From contig NC_072467.1 in NCBI RefSeq assembly GCF_027596085.1, positions 5,389,361 through 5,453,360 of the forward strand: DNA of 64,000 nt, written 5' to 3'. Numbering within the stretch: the first letter of the stretch is position 1; every line of letters starts with the position of its first letter. Below, piece by piece: positions 35,250 through 47,249 of the stretch. The notes beneath the pieces are model-generated. The model was given only the letters and a program-made list of their open reading frames with translations, did no database searches and was not told the origin of the DNA. This DNA comes from Anoplopoma fimbria (taxonomy: Eukaryota > Chordata > Actinopteri > Perciformes > Anoplopomatidae). A program made the translations under genes and the position numbers.

Positions 35250-38080
35250 AGAAAAGACCATTTTGGCAAGAGTATTGTCCTATATATTGATTTCTTGTTG
35301 ATGGTGATGTCTTGCCTCATGGGCAGAAATGTTATCTTTCTTTCTATCTTTGAACTGATCACTGCCTCAGACAGCCTGACAATAGCTGTATTTGTTCTGT
35401 GGGGAAACCAGAGGCATGACACTAATAAAGTAAAGGGTAAAAACGCCCCTCCATTGATTCATTCTTACAAGACACAAACCTAATGAATGAATAAGTGCTG
35501 ACAAACAGCTGGCATCATGAAACATGAGAGCACAATTATCGTGACTTCTCCTTTTACGCTGTTTGAATTAGCGACTTCCCACTTTTGAGTCTCGTTTGTT
35601 TTTCATCTTCCTGTTTTAGTATTTGCTTCCTGAAGCCCAAACATAGTTAAAAAAGCACTACTAGTGACCGTGTTAATGATTGTGCACTGACAGAGGAGGT
35701 TGTTTGTACGTTTTTAGATCATTACTGATAGTTTTGTCCATCAGTGTAGAAGAGGAAGACATTAAGGTTCACAATGAAATAATAGGGATAAAAATAGACA
35801 GTTAATAACTTTCTCCTAAAGGAAGGATGTTTATGGGTTTTAAAGCATTCATCATGAAAGACAAAACTTTTGTTTAGTACAACCTAAATAAAGTGAGGCA
35901 TGAATGAAAGAAAATGTGTTGATTCAAGATATACTTAATTAACCTACTGTAGGTACTTTAGCTAGATTGACAAAATATATACATTTTGATGACATGGAGA
36001 GATAGAGAATGTCTCTGAACTACCTTCCCTGGTTCAACAGTGAGGTGGATTTTTTGCTTTTTTATATTATAGTAAAAGCGATGTATTTAGGTTTTTTCAC
36101 TGTTGGTTGGATAAAACAAGCAATCTGAAGATGTCATATTGTAATATGTTAAACTTCCTAGTTTCTATTATTGTATATTCATTGAAAATAATACACACTC
36201 AATGTAGTAAATGATCAATATTTGCTGCCACAACTACCGTTTGTCACATAGCAGCAAAGGAAACAAATATTTTATATCAAATGTCCCTTTATTATTATGT
36301 GCACTTTTAACATGGGGATTTGGGGACACAAACAGAGACGGCACTGGCACGCGCAGTCACGCGCACACACGCAGTGTGTAAATAATACGACATCACTGTC
36401 CGACACGCAGCAGCCCTCTCTGCGACCGTGTTTACTCTGTTCTCAGGATGATATCACTGTAGGCTGAATAGGAAAACCAGCCTATGTTGTCAGATTTAAA
36501 ATGGAGATTACATTCACAGCGCTGTTAAGGACACGCTCTGCTTGTTACAAATAAAGTTTTTTTTAGTACCACAAGCTAAATATGAGCCTCAGCCGGTCAC
36601 CTTGTGTCTGCTCAGCCGGCCTCCTTCTCCGGCTGCTGGTGTCCAAGCTGTGTGCGACCGACAGAGACATCTCCTTCGTTAAGACACTTCCCCCGTTATG
36701 TCTTATAACACTTCGTTCTCATCTCTGTCAACGTCCCCTTTACTGCGCTCATGTGAAGCAGACGCTCTGACTCAGGATTAGACCGCTTGGAATTGTGGGA
36801 AATGTAGGCCTCGATGGTTGAGAACCCAAAATAGGGAAAACCCACCCTTAACTCGAATGTAAACCACTTTGTGCTGTTTTTTTTTTTAAGTGTTGTAAAG
36901 CTGACCAAATATGCACATTAAAGGAGTTTACTTAGGTCTGGACAACCAACCTACTTGGTTAGGCTTAGGTAAAGGTCGTGGCTTGGGTAAGGCTTAAATA
37001 AACCATTTCTGTCAGAAAGTCTTGAAGGCAAACTTGTGAGGAACAGTAAAGTAAAGATTTTTAGTCTCCATCCGGCTGTTTCGCTCAACGAGAGTGATTC
37101 AACCACCACATATTAAACCCTCACGTTACATTTGGTGGGTGTTATTTTGGTGAGCAGGTCATGAACTGAAAGTTCTTGGTTTTTGAGATATTAATAAGGA
37201 TTCTTGCAGTTTGTCTCTCTGAAATGTCCCACTGATTGGACTGAGTATTTCAAAGTTGGTCTTGTCATTTTTAAGTGGCAGAGAAGGGTATGGCTTTACA
37301 GGGACATCTACAGGGACGGCCTCCGTTCTCCCTACTTGTTTATTAATGCTGCATTTTTGTAATGCTGCAGTCGGCCTCCCTTTACCCAGGGATGCTATGA
37401 TTTAGTAAAGGAGAAACTCAGAGAAGTTTTGGTCCAAAATAGTCCTTGCTTCTCTTCCAAACTCATGTGACTGCTCATACAATGCTCATAAACCAGGTGA
37501 AAGTTCGGGTGTGTACAGTCCAGACATCACTTGCCTTGCACTTGCAGTCGAAAAATTTGCTAATAATGTCAACCTTGAGGAAACTGTGTGCAGCGCTAGC
37601 CACTGTGAGAGAGCATGCACGGCGCTGCAACGGACCACTGCAGGATCGTCACCCACTCTACCATCAGAACAGATGGATATGATTTTACCTAAGCCTCTGA
37701 TGACAAAAGATGACTGTCACTGTAACCAGCTTGAAAAATGAATCAAGAGATGTTTTTCATCAGAGATACCCTGAGTGGGAAAGCAATGACAAACGTGACT
37801 AGTGTCACTCTTGCTTCCCTTTCCAAAGGTCAGAGCTGACATACATGATTTCACCATCAAAAGTTGTTGCAATTGTTTCTCCAAGGGTCAATTTTATTTC
37901 AAATTGGATCTTTATTTGAGTTGACTTATACATCGAAGCGCATTCATATATTTGAGCCCTGCATTCAACCCATCCTAAGCATTTAGGAGCAGAGGGGAGT
38001 AACTTAGGGTTCAGGGTCTTGCTCAAGACCACTTGGACATGCTGCCAGGAGGAGCCAGCTCCCCACAACAGTCGCAAAAT
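35250..38080. other. Region upstream of the cax1-like gene; possible promoter, no gene seen
   Basis: Mostly AT-rich. The stretch at about 36330-36780 is richer in CpG (cacgcgcagtcacgcgcacac; ctgcgaccgtg; cagccggcctcc) and is the best candidate for the exchanger's promoter and 5' UTR exon. This is inference. Short reading frames on both strands lack recognisable domains. Confidence 0.35.
37951..38076 (-). mobile_element. SINE fragment (minus orientation)
   Basis: The minus strand contains CAGCATGTCCAAGTGGTCTT, GAGCAAGACCCTGAACCCTA and GGATGGGTTGAATGCAG. These are the body and tail of the same tRNA-SINE type as at 33086-33305. The tRNA head is missing or too diverged. Confidence 0.7.
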
Positions 38081-38089
38081 GTTTGTTAG

Positions 38090-38480
38090 AACACTTCATC
38101 TGTGAACATGGTATTCCAGAAATGCTTTTCACAGATCAAGAACATAAATTTGAGTCTGGCCTGGTGAAACACCTGTGTTAATTGCTGGGCATCCAGAACA
38201 AATGAACCAGCCCGAATCATCCTCAGTGTTAAGGCATGATTGAGAGATGCTACAGAACACTCATTGACCAGTAAGCCAAGTCACTTGATCAGCAGCCTAG
38301 TGAATGGGATGACTGCCTTACCCAGTTGCTTTGGCTTGAACACGAGCCCTCACTATTTAACAGGTTTCACTCCATCCTACCTAACACATGGTCATGAAGC
38401 CAGGATGCCTGCCAACCTGCTGTTACCTGGCAACACACCATCTTCATCTACTCCAGGTTTTCCTGCTGACTGATGATGCG
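38090..38480 (+). mobile_element. Degraded Ty3/gypsy-type retrotransposon integrase fragment
   Basis: Translation across shifting frames gives pieces recognisable as the end of a gypsy integrase. One resembles the core-domain FES-LCxLLGI motif, followed by an ERCYRTLIDQ-like helix. The 38240-38473 frame ends with TGFTPSYLTHGHEARMPANL, matching the conserved TGxxPxxLxxGREaRxP motif. Stops and frameshifts interrupt it, so it is a fossil. Neither LTR was identified. Confidence 0.7.
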
Positions 38481-41000
38481 CAGTTGACCTAGAAACTTCA
38501 GTCAGCCTTTGGTTCTTCTGCATGGGACTGGGACTGTGGCTAGAAACAACAGTATGAAAAAAGTGTCAAGCACACTCCCTGTGGTTCTGGAGACCTCGTG
38601 TGGTTAAATGACCCCACTACAGCCAAACAAAAATAGGCTCCTCACTGTAAAGGCCCCTTTGAAATATTGAAGTGCCTCGGATCTGATGTAAATTCTCCTG
38701 GAGTGACAAACAAGATTCATTACCTCTTGGATTAGTGCCAGAGTGTCCATTATGATCATCCTGTGCATGGTTTGCCATTTAAACCTACTAAGTCTGCAAC
38801 AAGGAAGAGCTACAGCAAGGGAGAGCTACACATACCTGGCTGCAGCAATTTCCTCTCATTGGCCCCTCCGATCTGACAGTCACAGTTCCCAGCCCTCTCT
38901 CCCCACCCACACCCACCACTATTGACTCACCATCGACTGTTCCCCCATCAGGCCAAGTGATATTTAACCAGTCCCCTCTAAACTCCCGGTCGAGGCTCTG
39001 GTTCTTAGACCTCCCGGATACTTTATGGACTATGTTCTGAAATTAGACTGTTGCTTTGTTGTAATAAGCAGTTGTTTCACCTTAGTTGTGAAACGAGGCC
39101 ATTCTTGTGTGAGAAAGGGGAAAATAAAATGAAAAATAAAAAATAACTTCAGAAGTGAGATTAGCTCATATATTTGAGGTAATGGTGAGTTACGCTACAC
39201 CAAAATAATATATATATATTTTTTTTTTATGAAATATGATCCATTGTTTCAGATTAAACTACCAAAAGTATATTAAGTAGACAATCAGATTAAAACAGCC
39301 TCCCCTTGACCAATAGCAACATTAAAGAACCACTTACATATCAATACATCAATAATAATGATCCAATAATAGGCTGTATGTTTTATTAATGTATAATCAC
39401 ATGCTACTCAAAATTGTTGTTTTTTTGTAAAATAACCTTACATTGGCTTATAACTGGATCCTCTTCACGAAGTCCACCATGTTGTACCTCTATGTTTTTA
39501 ATTAGCCCAGAACAGACAAACCAAACACTGGCCCTAAAGAGTGCCTACTATGTTTTTGCATTATCTGAAGGTCATTGTAGTTCTCCAATGTGTGTGTGAA
39601 ACTGCAGTACCGTGAGCCGCGGAGTGCAAAACCGTGATACCGCCTGCCACCTTTTGTTGTCCCTTAATTAGTGTTATTATTGTAAGAATAACCTGTGAGC
39701 GAGGCAAACAATGCGACCACAGATTTGCACTTGGTGACTCACGTTACAGCAGTCTTGGAAATGGAGTGAGCTGAGGGGTTTTCACCTTGTGTAATCTGCA
39801 GACACACCTCTAGAGGCTTCCAAATCGTACACATTGTGCCTTTAAGTAGATTTTTGATTTGTATTATTGTATTTGTCTACTTCTGCAAAGCAATAATGCC
39901 ACCTATTATCCTCTGAGACATTAGAAGGATCCTCCACTTGCATAATCTGTTTCTTACAAATGAAAAGTTGAAAAGCTATACAACCCTTTGCTCAATTCAA
40001 GACACTCAGAGGCTTTTCTGCTAAAGCCTTACATGGTCTGGTATAATTATGGCTAATGTGTGCTAATGTTAGCAACTTTCAGATAGATCTTGATGAGTTA
40101 CAGACATTACTGACTAGGTTTGCTGACTTTGACTCTTCTATATTTGCACTACTGTTATGATACATTTTAGCATAACGTATAGTTATTTCACTGCTGTTAT
40201 CAAAAAAGTAAAACAAATTAAATAAACTGTTCTTTAGCAGGTGACATATTTTTGTTTTCTGCTTGTGGTCTTTGTCCACTTGCTCTCAGTCACTTTGCTT
40301 CATGCTTTTAGCAACTGACACCAGAGAATCTTTAAATTGAGGGGAAATGCAACATTATACTGTAATTACACCTTGTAGACAGCTGCACAGTCTTTTAGTT
40401 AAGTTATTTGGAATAGTTGGAACTTATCATAAAGCAACCTTTTCGATGAAGGCCTCTGGAGAAAAAATTGTCAACACTTTTTAAGACCATAACTGAAGTT
40501 AAGAGGCATTGGTTGAAATGTCATATTAGTTTAAAAATGGTCTTAATATAATTTGGACTACTTGCATAGAGAATATAAGTAAGTGTGACTCAGTGTTAAA
40601 ATACTACTTTTCAAGAGGATTTGTTAAAAACACAATAAACTTCAGGTTGGTTAATATTTTCCCCAACACCTGATTTTAAAGTGAACCTTTTTTAACCAAT
40701 AACAGTTGGAGAGGTTTGTGTTGTCAGGCATCCCTACAAAAAAAGGAGCTGTACTTAACATTCTAAACATTATTACAGCAGAAAACACCTATTTGCAATG
40801 TAAAGATATAGTGAAGTAATGTCTACCTAAGCAGAGTGGTGCTCCCCCTCTTTGTGTTGTTACTCAAGCTTCTCCTTGTTTTGTTGACTTGGCCAGGCCA
40901 GATGCTCATGCTTTTAGTGCATGTTATTGCATGTGAGCTTGTCCCACTGATTAGCTCACGGCTGCGCTCTAAACTGATCTTATATGGCGTAACAGTTGAT
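38480..41000. other. Intergenic, no gene seen
   Basis: AT-rich spacer. The first 600 bases may be further eroded retroelement sequence (proline-rich and CT-rich pieces near 38880-38960) but nothing definite. No exon signatures recognised. Confidence 0.4.
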
Positions 41001-41009
41001 ACCGCTTTA

Positions 41010-41720
41010 GAAATTATGGATTCTAGATTGCTGCAAGAACTCTGACTGGTCAGCTTGGATTGCCTGTGTTTCCTTCCATTTACTCCCAACGAAACAACAT
41101 CTAGCAAGCTGAAGGAAGGCTCTGCAATGTTCTTTTCAGAAGACACTCCCAGCAATGCCATTCTCAATTCAAATATTAGGGTCTATTACTGCAAATAAAG
41201 CTGCTGCACACTTTTAGTATGGCAAAACTTGGTTTCAGATTCTGAAGAAGGGATCTACTAAACCTTTGAATGTTTAGTTATAGGTAAAACTGCCGACTCA
41301 ACCTGCAAATTGCGCACTAGAAAAATAAACGTTTGGTGACAAATAAAGCTTGAGGCCACAAAGACCTTTGAAAAGGTTTTTGTGACCTAAATTGTCAATA
41401 AATACTTTAATGTCAAACTGTCACCCCAGTGGACTGATTTGACAGGGCATTTACTCCCCTTGTCTCACCCATACAACTGATCTTGTGAAGATGTCAAAAG
41501 GCTTATCAAATCATCAACCTGAATAATATAAAAAAACATGACATAAAACCCCCCTGAAGCTTTTAAGTGGCTATTGAAAAGATGGGAAGTTGTAATTGGT
41601 GGTTGTTTGGCCTCAAAGGAGGGGTTTTAAAACATCATGCCTGGTCACATATAAATATTGCAGCATATAAAACATAAGTAGTACACTTGGGGACTGTCCA
41701 GGTCAAACTGCTGTTGAACA
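41010..41720 (+). promoter_or_regulatory. Egg-envelope gene promoter and 5' UTR
   Basis: TATA-like ATATAAAA lies at 41665-41672, about 50 bases before the start codon, with a second TATA-like motif at 41648-41654. Oestrogen-response-element half sites (GGTCA) occur at 41643-41647 and 41701-41705, and TGACC near 41386. Choriogenin genes in fish liver are known to be oestrogen-induced through such elements. No full palindromic element was spotted. The whole block is repeated at 32030-32740 and about 47250-47765. Confidence 0.6.
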
Positions 41721-44700
41721 ATGGCAAAGCGCTGGAGTGTCACCTCTTTAGTGGCACTAGCACTGCTAGGGTGCTTAGTTGGGACAGAGGTAGAAGCTCA
41801 GGACTCAAGATGGCAGAAGCCTGTACCATCAATGGCAAAGGGTGCTCCACCTCCTCAGGCACAACAGGAACTCTCACATCCTCAAATGCCACAGGTCCAA
41901 CCTCCACAGCAAATGGCTCCTCAAGACCCTCAGTGGTCACAGGTTCAACCTTCTACACAGCAAGTGGCTCCTCAGTACCCTCAGAGGCCACAGGTCCAAC
42001 ATCCTACACAGCAAAAGGCTCCTCAATACCCTCAGTGGCCACAGGTCCAACCTCCACCACAGCAAATTGCTCCTCAATACCCTCAGAGGCCACAGGTCCA
42101 ACCTCCACCACAGCAAATTGCTCCTCAATACCCTCAGAGGCCACAGGTCCAACCTCCACCACAGCAAATTGCTCCTCAATACCCTCAGATACCACCGGTT
42201 CAACCTCCTTCACAGCATAAGGCTCCTCAATACCCTCAAATGCCACCGGTTCAACCTCCTTCACAGCATAAGGCTCCTCAATACCCTCAGATGCCACCGG
42301 TTCAACCTCCACCACAGCATAAGGCTCCTCAATACCCTCAGATACCACCGGTTCAACCTCCTACACAGCATAAGGCTCCTCAATACCCTCAGAGGCCACA
42401 GGTTCAACCTCCTACACAGCATAAGGCTCCTCAATACCCTCAATACCCTCAGAGGCCACAGGTTCCACCTCCTACACAGCAAAAGGCTCCTCAATACCCT
42501 CAGAGGCCACAGGTTCAACCTCCTACTACACAGCATAAGGCTCCTCAATACCCTCAATACCCTCAGAGGCCACAGGTTCAACCTCCTACTACACAGCAAA
42601 AGGCTCCTCAATACCCTCAGAGGCCACAGGTTCAACCTCCTACTACACAGCAAAAGGTTCCTCAATACCCTCAGAGGCCACAGGTTCAACTTCCTACTAC
42701 ACAGCAAAAGGTTCCTCAATACCCTCAGAGGCCACAGGTTCAACTTCCTACTACACAGCAAAAGGTTCCTCAATACCCTCAGAGGCCACAGGTTCAACTT
42801 CCTACTACACAGCAAAAGGTTCCTCAATACCCTCAGAGGCCCCAGGTCCAACCTCTTCCACCGCAGGATCCACAATCATTAAAGTATTCTGCATATCCAC
42901 GATCATTTCCCAATTTTCAGTCTCCTGGTGAACAACAGGTCTCTAAAACGGAGCAACCAATGGACCCATATCAACCACAGCAACCGAAACAACTTCAGCA
43001 ACCAAATCAACATTCAGTGCCACAGACACCTTCCATTTACCAGCCCAGTGTGCCATTGCAGCCTTCTTTCCAGAGTTGTGAGGTGGCAGTGAGCCAAAAA
43101 GTCCCATGTGGATCTGCTGATATCTCTGCTGCTGGATGTGAAGCAATTAGCTGCTGCTTTAATGGCCAGCAGTGCTACTTTGGAAAAGCAGGTGGGTTTT
43201 TGTCGATGCTCTTATTGTCTCTTTGTCTCTTTTTTTTTCAGTAAATACTGCCTTGTGTCTTAATGGACGACTTTACTTACCCGTAAAATGACCCAGATAG
43301 AATAACACTATGGTAGACATTTTCTTTTCATGTATTTGACTTATGTAACTCAAATATTTGCTGTATTTGTTTTTGTTCAAAGATAAAATGCAGTAAGGTT
43401 TAGCTTATACAACCCTTAACTCACTTACGTCCCATAATGTGCTCATGATATCAGTAACTTTACTAATAAGGCCAAGATGTCAATTCATTGGGCATCCTTC
43501 AGCACAATAGAAAATATGTTTAAATGATTCTTTAATATGTTTAACTTCGATTATTATTTGCCGAAATGAATTCTATTGTAATCATTAGCATTATGGTCAA
43601 TTTTTCATTTTGGTCCAAATAATAAAATGCGTACCTCATAATGAGTATCTTAGCTTGCTGATTTAGCTTAGCTGTACCCTAAGTGAAACCTCAAATAGTT
43701 CACTGAATAGCTCTGGACCCACTGTCATGTCAACAGTTTTCTTTGGTCTGTAATATTAAACGATTCGGCTTGTCAACATCTGTTTTTGTGCCACCAGTGA
43801 CCGTCCAGTGCACCATGGATGCCCAGTTTATTGTTGTAGTGGCCAGAGATGCCACTCTACCCAACATTGACCTTGAGTCAATCTCACTTTTGGGACAAGG
43901 TCAAGGCTGTACACATGTGGACTCTAATTCAGGCTTTGCCATCTACAACTTCCCTGTTACCTCCTGCGGCTCCCTTGTTATGGTAAGACCATGATTTTCT
44001 CTTCTCACCTAATAAAGACAACTTTAAAACGTTGTTACCCTACCAGCCTTTTTTAAAATACATTTTATAGGAAGAGCCTGGAGTTATAATCTATGAGAAC
44101 AGAATGTCCGCCTCATATGAAGTGGGAGTCGGGCCTCTTGGAGTCATTACGAGGGACAGCCACTTTGAGTAGGTGATCATTTTGTAATATCTAAATAAAA
44201 GATCTCAACAAGCAACATAATGCCAATTTTTCTTTTCAGATTGCTCTTCCAGTGTAGATACACCGGCACCTCTGTTGAAACTGTGGTTGCAGAAGTATTA
44301 CCGTTACTAGATCCTCCTCTACCAGTTGCTGCTATGGGACCCATCAGTGTTCACCTGAGGTTGGCTAACGGACAATGCAATTCAAAGGGTTGTAATGAAG
44401 GTAAGTGTATGTCTGCCTGGCAGCGCTGCTGTGTTTGTAGATGGCTGTCATACTAACTGGTCCCTGCTCTAACAGTTGATATGGCCTATTCCTCGTTCTA
44501 CACGGAGGACATGTATCCTGTGACCAAAATACTGAGGGAGGCTGTGTACGTGGAGGTTGAACTCCTTGGAAAGACAGACCCCAACCTTGTCCTGACTCTT
44601 GATCGCTGTTGGGTAACCACAAGCCCCATCCCTCACAATCTGCCCCAGTGGGACATTCTGATAGACGGGTAACTAAAACACTAATTTTACACTGCCCTGT

Positions 44701-45319
44701 TAATGACAACATATTCAACTATTTTCTCAGGCCCGCTATTTACAATTAGTGATAGGAAAATGAAGGCTATGAAAACACTGACATCGTTTTTTATATATTT
44801 AAAGTGGACTTTTTTCAAGTTATTTTTTTGTCATCCAGGTGTCCATACAGTGATGATCGCTACTTGTCCTCACTGGTTTCAGTGGGTCCCTCCTCTGGTC
44901 TGGACTTCCCCAGTCACTACAGGCGTTTCCTTTTCAAAATGTTTACCTTTGTGGACCCCAATTCAATGGTACCCCTGAAGGAAGAGGTAATGATTAAATC
45001 CACTGATGATAAACTGCTGAATCAAAAAATGTCTTTGTATTGCTCTGCTTACACTGTTTTCCTTGTTTAGTTGTACATTCACTGCAGTACAGTTGTGTGC
45101 AGTCCTGTACCAGGCTACTCCTGTGAACCATCATGCTTCAGAAAAAGTAAGAGATGAATTTATAATCCGCAGAATTAAAGGAGCAAAATGCCATCAAGTC
45201 TGACCACGTTTGTTTGTCTGTTTTTAGGGAGAGCTGTCATGGATGAGCGCCAGAGGACGACTGAGCCGAAGGTTGTGGCTTCTGTTGGACCAGTGAACAT
45301 GAGTGCCTCTGCCGAGTAA
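41721..45319 (+). CDS. Choriogenin H / ZPB-type egg-envelope zona pellucida protein
   Basis: Eight exons in phase: 41721-43191, 43798-43982, 44071-44168, 44240-44400, 44476-44668, 44839-44986, 45071-45146 and 45228-45319; 807 residues. A signal peptide (MAKRWSVTSLVALALLGCLV) is followed by about 18 PQ-rich repeats such as APQYPQRPQVQPPTQHK (residues about 65-390). Next come a trefoil domain (CEVAVSQKVPCG to CCFNGQQCYF, six cysteines) and a full ZP domain from VTVQCTMDAQFIVVV to YSCEPSCFRK. A furin-type RKRR site then precedes a short hydrophilic tail without a membrane helix, so the protein is secreted and cleaved. This is the ZP1/ZP4 (ZPB) family. The Pro-Gln repeats and missing anchor fit fish choriogenin H, made in liver or oocyte and cross-linked through the repeats into the chorion. 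The tissue cannot be told from sequence. Confidence 0.94.
41880..42870 (+). repeat. Coding tandem repeat (PQ-rich, 51-63 base units)
   Basis: About 18 head-to-tail units encode APQYPQxPxVQPPxQxK. Most units are 51 bases. Later ones are 54 through an extra threonine codon (PPTTQQK), and two carry an extra YPQ. Neighbouring units are nearly identical in blocks (PPPQQI three times, VPQYPQRPQVQLPTTQQK three times), showing recent unit-by-unit expansion. Unit lengths are all multiples of three, so the other frames also stay open. Confidence 0.95.
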
Positions 45320-45545
45320 ACAGCACAGAGTCTAGTTCAAGTATTTGGCCGAGAAAATTTTGTAAAAGATCTGGAACATTAAGATGGTTCAGTTATTAGT
45401 GGTGTGAAATGAAAATGACAATGTACTTATTTGAAATGTTTTGGTTTACTGCAGAAAGATCCCCAAAAGCTTAACAGTTTATTAGACACACCATAATGAT
45501 CTAATCAATGCAATACAATTACACTTAATAAATCATATTTTAGAG
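45320..45545 (+). other. Egg-envelope gene 3' UTR
   Basis: Short UTR ending at AATAAA (45527-45532). Its first part (aaacagcacagag, ttcaagtatttggccgagaa) is repeated in the pseudogene at 48103-48160. Confidence 0.6.
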
Positions 45546-46840
45546 CTCATTATTATTATTATTTTAATACTATGTCAGCAAAGTGTTGATTCAACTGGTA
45601 ATGTTCGAGGTTGTAGTTAGTTGTGAAGTTGCATTGGATTGCATTATATGATAAATTATTTCCATTTTTAATTATATATTAAATAGATAATTACAATTTA
45701 CACTCTCTGGGGAAATGTGAGCAAATATTCGCCACAGTTACAGGGGCTATAGAGGTATCCAGGCTTAATATTATGGGGCACTGCTCTATCCCCTTAGAAA
45801 TGCCATTGCTTGTAGTCAGGCCAAGGCAAGGCAACTTTATAGCACACGGAAAGCATAAGAATGGCATTTGGAAATAATTAGCATTTAAAAACTACATAAA
45901 ACCTGCTTAAGAATAATATAAAATAAAATACTTACAACGAAGTCAAATACAAATGGAATGGAGCAGAAATACAGTTAAAGTGCAATATTAGTAAGTATGA
46001 TGCCACAAATGCAAAAAAGGAAATAAAAGTGCAGTAGAGAAACCAGTTAGTCAAATGCAAAAGAGAAACAGTGTCATATGAACAGTAATACAAAGGTCGA
46101 CCAACATAGATACACATAGGTTGCCTAGTTTATAGTTTCTGTAAATAGCTATTTAACTATTGCAATAACAAAGACACACTGAATCCTGTCTGAAACTATG
46201 GCAAAATCGAATGCATGATTTTGTTGGACAGAGTATGTTACATCTCATTTTAAAAGTGTATCATGTCGGGCTTTTAGCAACAGCCAAAATAAGGTCGTTA
46301 TTTAGTAGTCAGCAATCTAGCTAACCAAGCTACTGTATTAACTGAGCATTACATCCAAAGCCAAGGTGGAGCACATTATTAACTAACCACATTGTTTTGT
46401 AGGTTTCTTCTATCCTAGTCCAATCTTTAGGTTGTCTGTCGACTTCCTGAACATTGTGTAAGGTTGAGTAAAGCTACGGTTATTATTTTGCACTTATGAG
46501 GATAATACTCATGTATTGGACAGAATTAATTTTTGTTTATGCACATTCAATTATTTTCAGCATAAAAATTTGGTAACAAAAGAAAATGTATGTGTTGGTT
46601 AAAAAAATATTTTTCCAATCACACAGTCAGAACTGACACAATTATAATTCCATAAATCAGTTGGCTACGACACAGTGAGGTATGTGGATAGTAAACGATA
46701 AAGAACGGTGGAATTGATATCAGTAAAATAGCATTGGGTCTAGTGTGAAGTTGGCTAACAAATTAATTCAGTAGTCTAAATCAATTTAGCTGCAAGTATT
46801 TACAAACCATTACCCTATCATAATTATTTCCTTATGCCAT
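45546..46840. other. Intergenic, no gene seen
   Basis: AT-rich sequence without exon-like features or a recognised repeat family. Confidence 0.5.
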
Positions 46841-46845
46841 TGTAC

Positions 46846-47045
46846 AATTGGTAAGAGGCCCCGGGGTAGACCCAGAACACGCTGGAGGGATTATATATCT
46901 CGTCTGGCCTGGGAACGCCTCGGGGTCCCCCAGGAGGAGCTGGAAAGTGTTGCTGGGGAGAAGGACATCTGGAGGACCCTCCTTAGCCTGCTGCCCCCGC
47001 GACCCGGCCCCGGATAAGCGGATGAAAATGGATGGATGGATGGAT
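46846..47045 (+). mobile_element. 3' fragment of a fish non-LTR-type repeat with ATGG tail
   Basis: GC-rich island in AT-rich surroundings. It encodes fragments resembling RGRPRTRWRDYIS, LAWERLGVPQEELE and LLPPRPGPDK before ending in a GATGGATGGATGGAT tail. This end sequence is very common in teleost genomes and looks like the 3' end of a non-LTR element or a SINE derived from it. The class assignment is from memory. The reading frame is broken. Confidence 0.7.
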
Positions 47046-47249
47046 TGTACAATTGCCAGTTATTGTAACTATATAATAAAGGATCTTCACCCTTTTCATT
47101 TGTTACTTCCCAAGCTAGTATAGTTATGTAATACTGTATGTATCTATTATGTAATACATCTAGAAAAGTCTTCCTAGATTTTAAGATGTATTTTGGCTGG
47201 CATTAACCTTCAGAGCATGTTTTTGCAGTGGATTTAAAGCTCCTCTGTT

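Noticed and set aside
35108..35483. Overlapping frames of 94-104 codons on both strands
   Set aside because: No recognisable domain. Only a short part near 35191-35246 looks like a real exon.
36582..36770. 62-codon plus-strand frame with a signal-peptide-like start
   Set aside because: Lies in the CpG-rich candidate promoter of the opposite-strand gene, with no partner exons or similarity I can name.
42261..42875. 204-codon minus-strand frame
   Set aside because: Antisense shadow of the same coding repeat, with no start context or neighbouring exons.
41842..42882. 346-codon plus-strand frame over the ZP gene repeats
   Set aside because: Overlaps exon 1 of the ZP gene in another frame and exists only because the repeat unit is a multiple of three. 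Composition (Leu/His/Arg/Ser) is an artefact.
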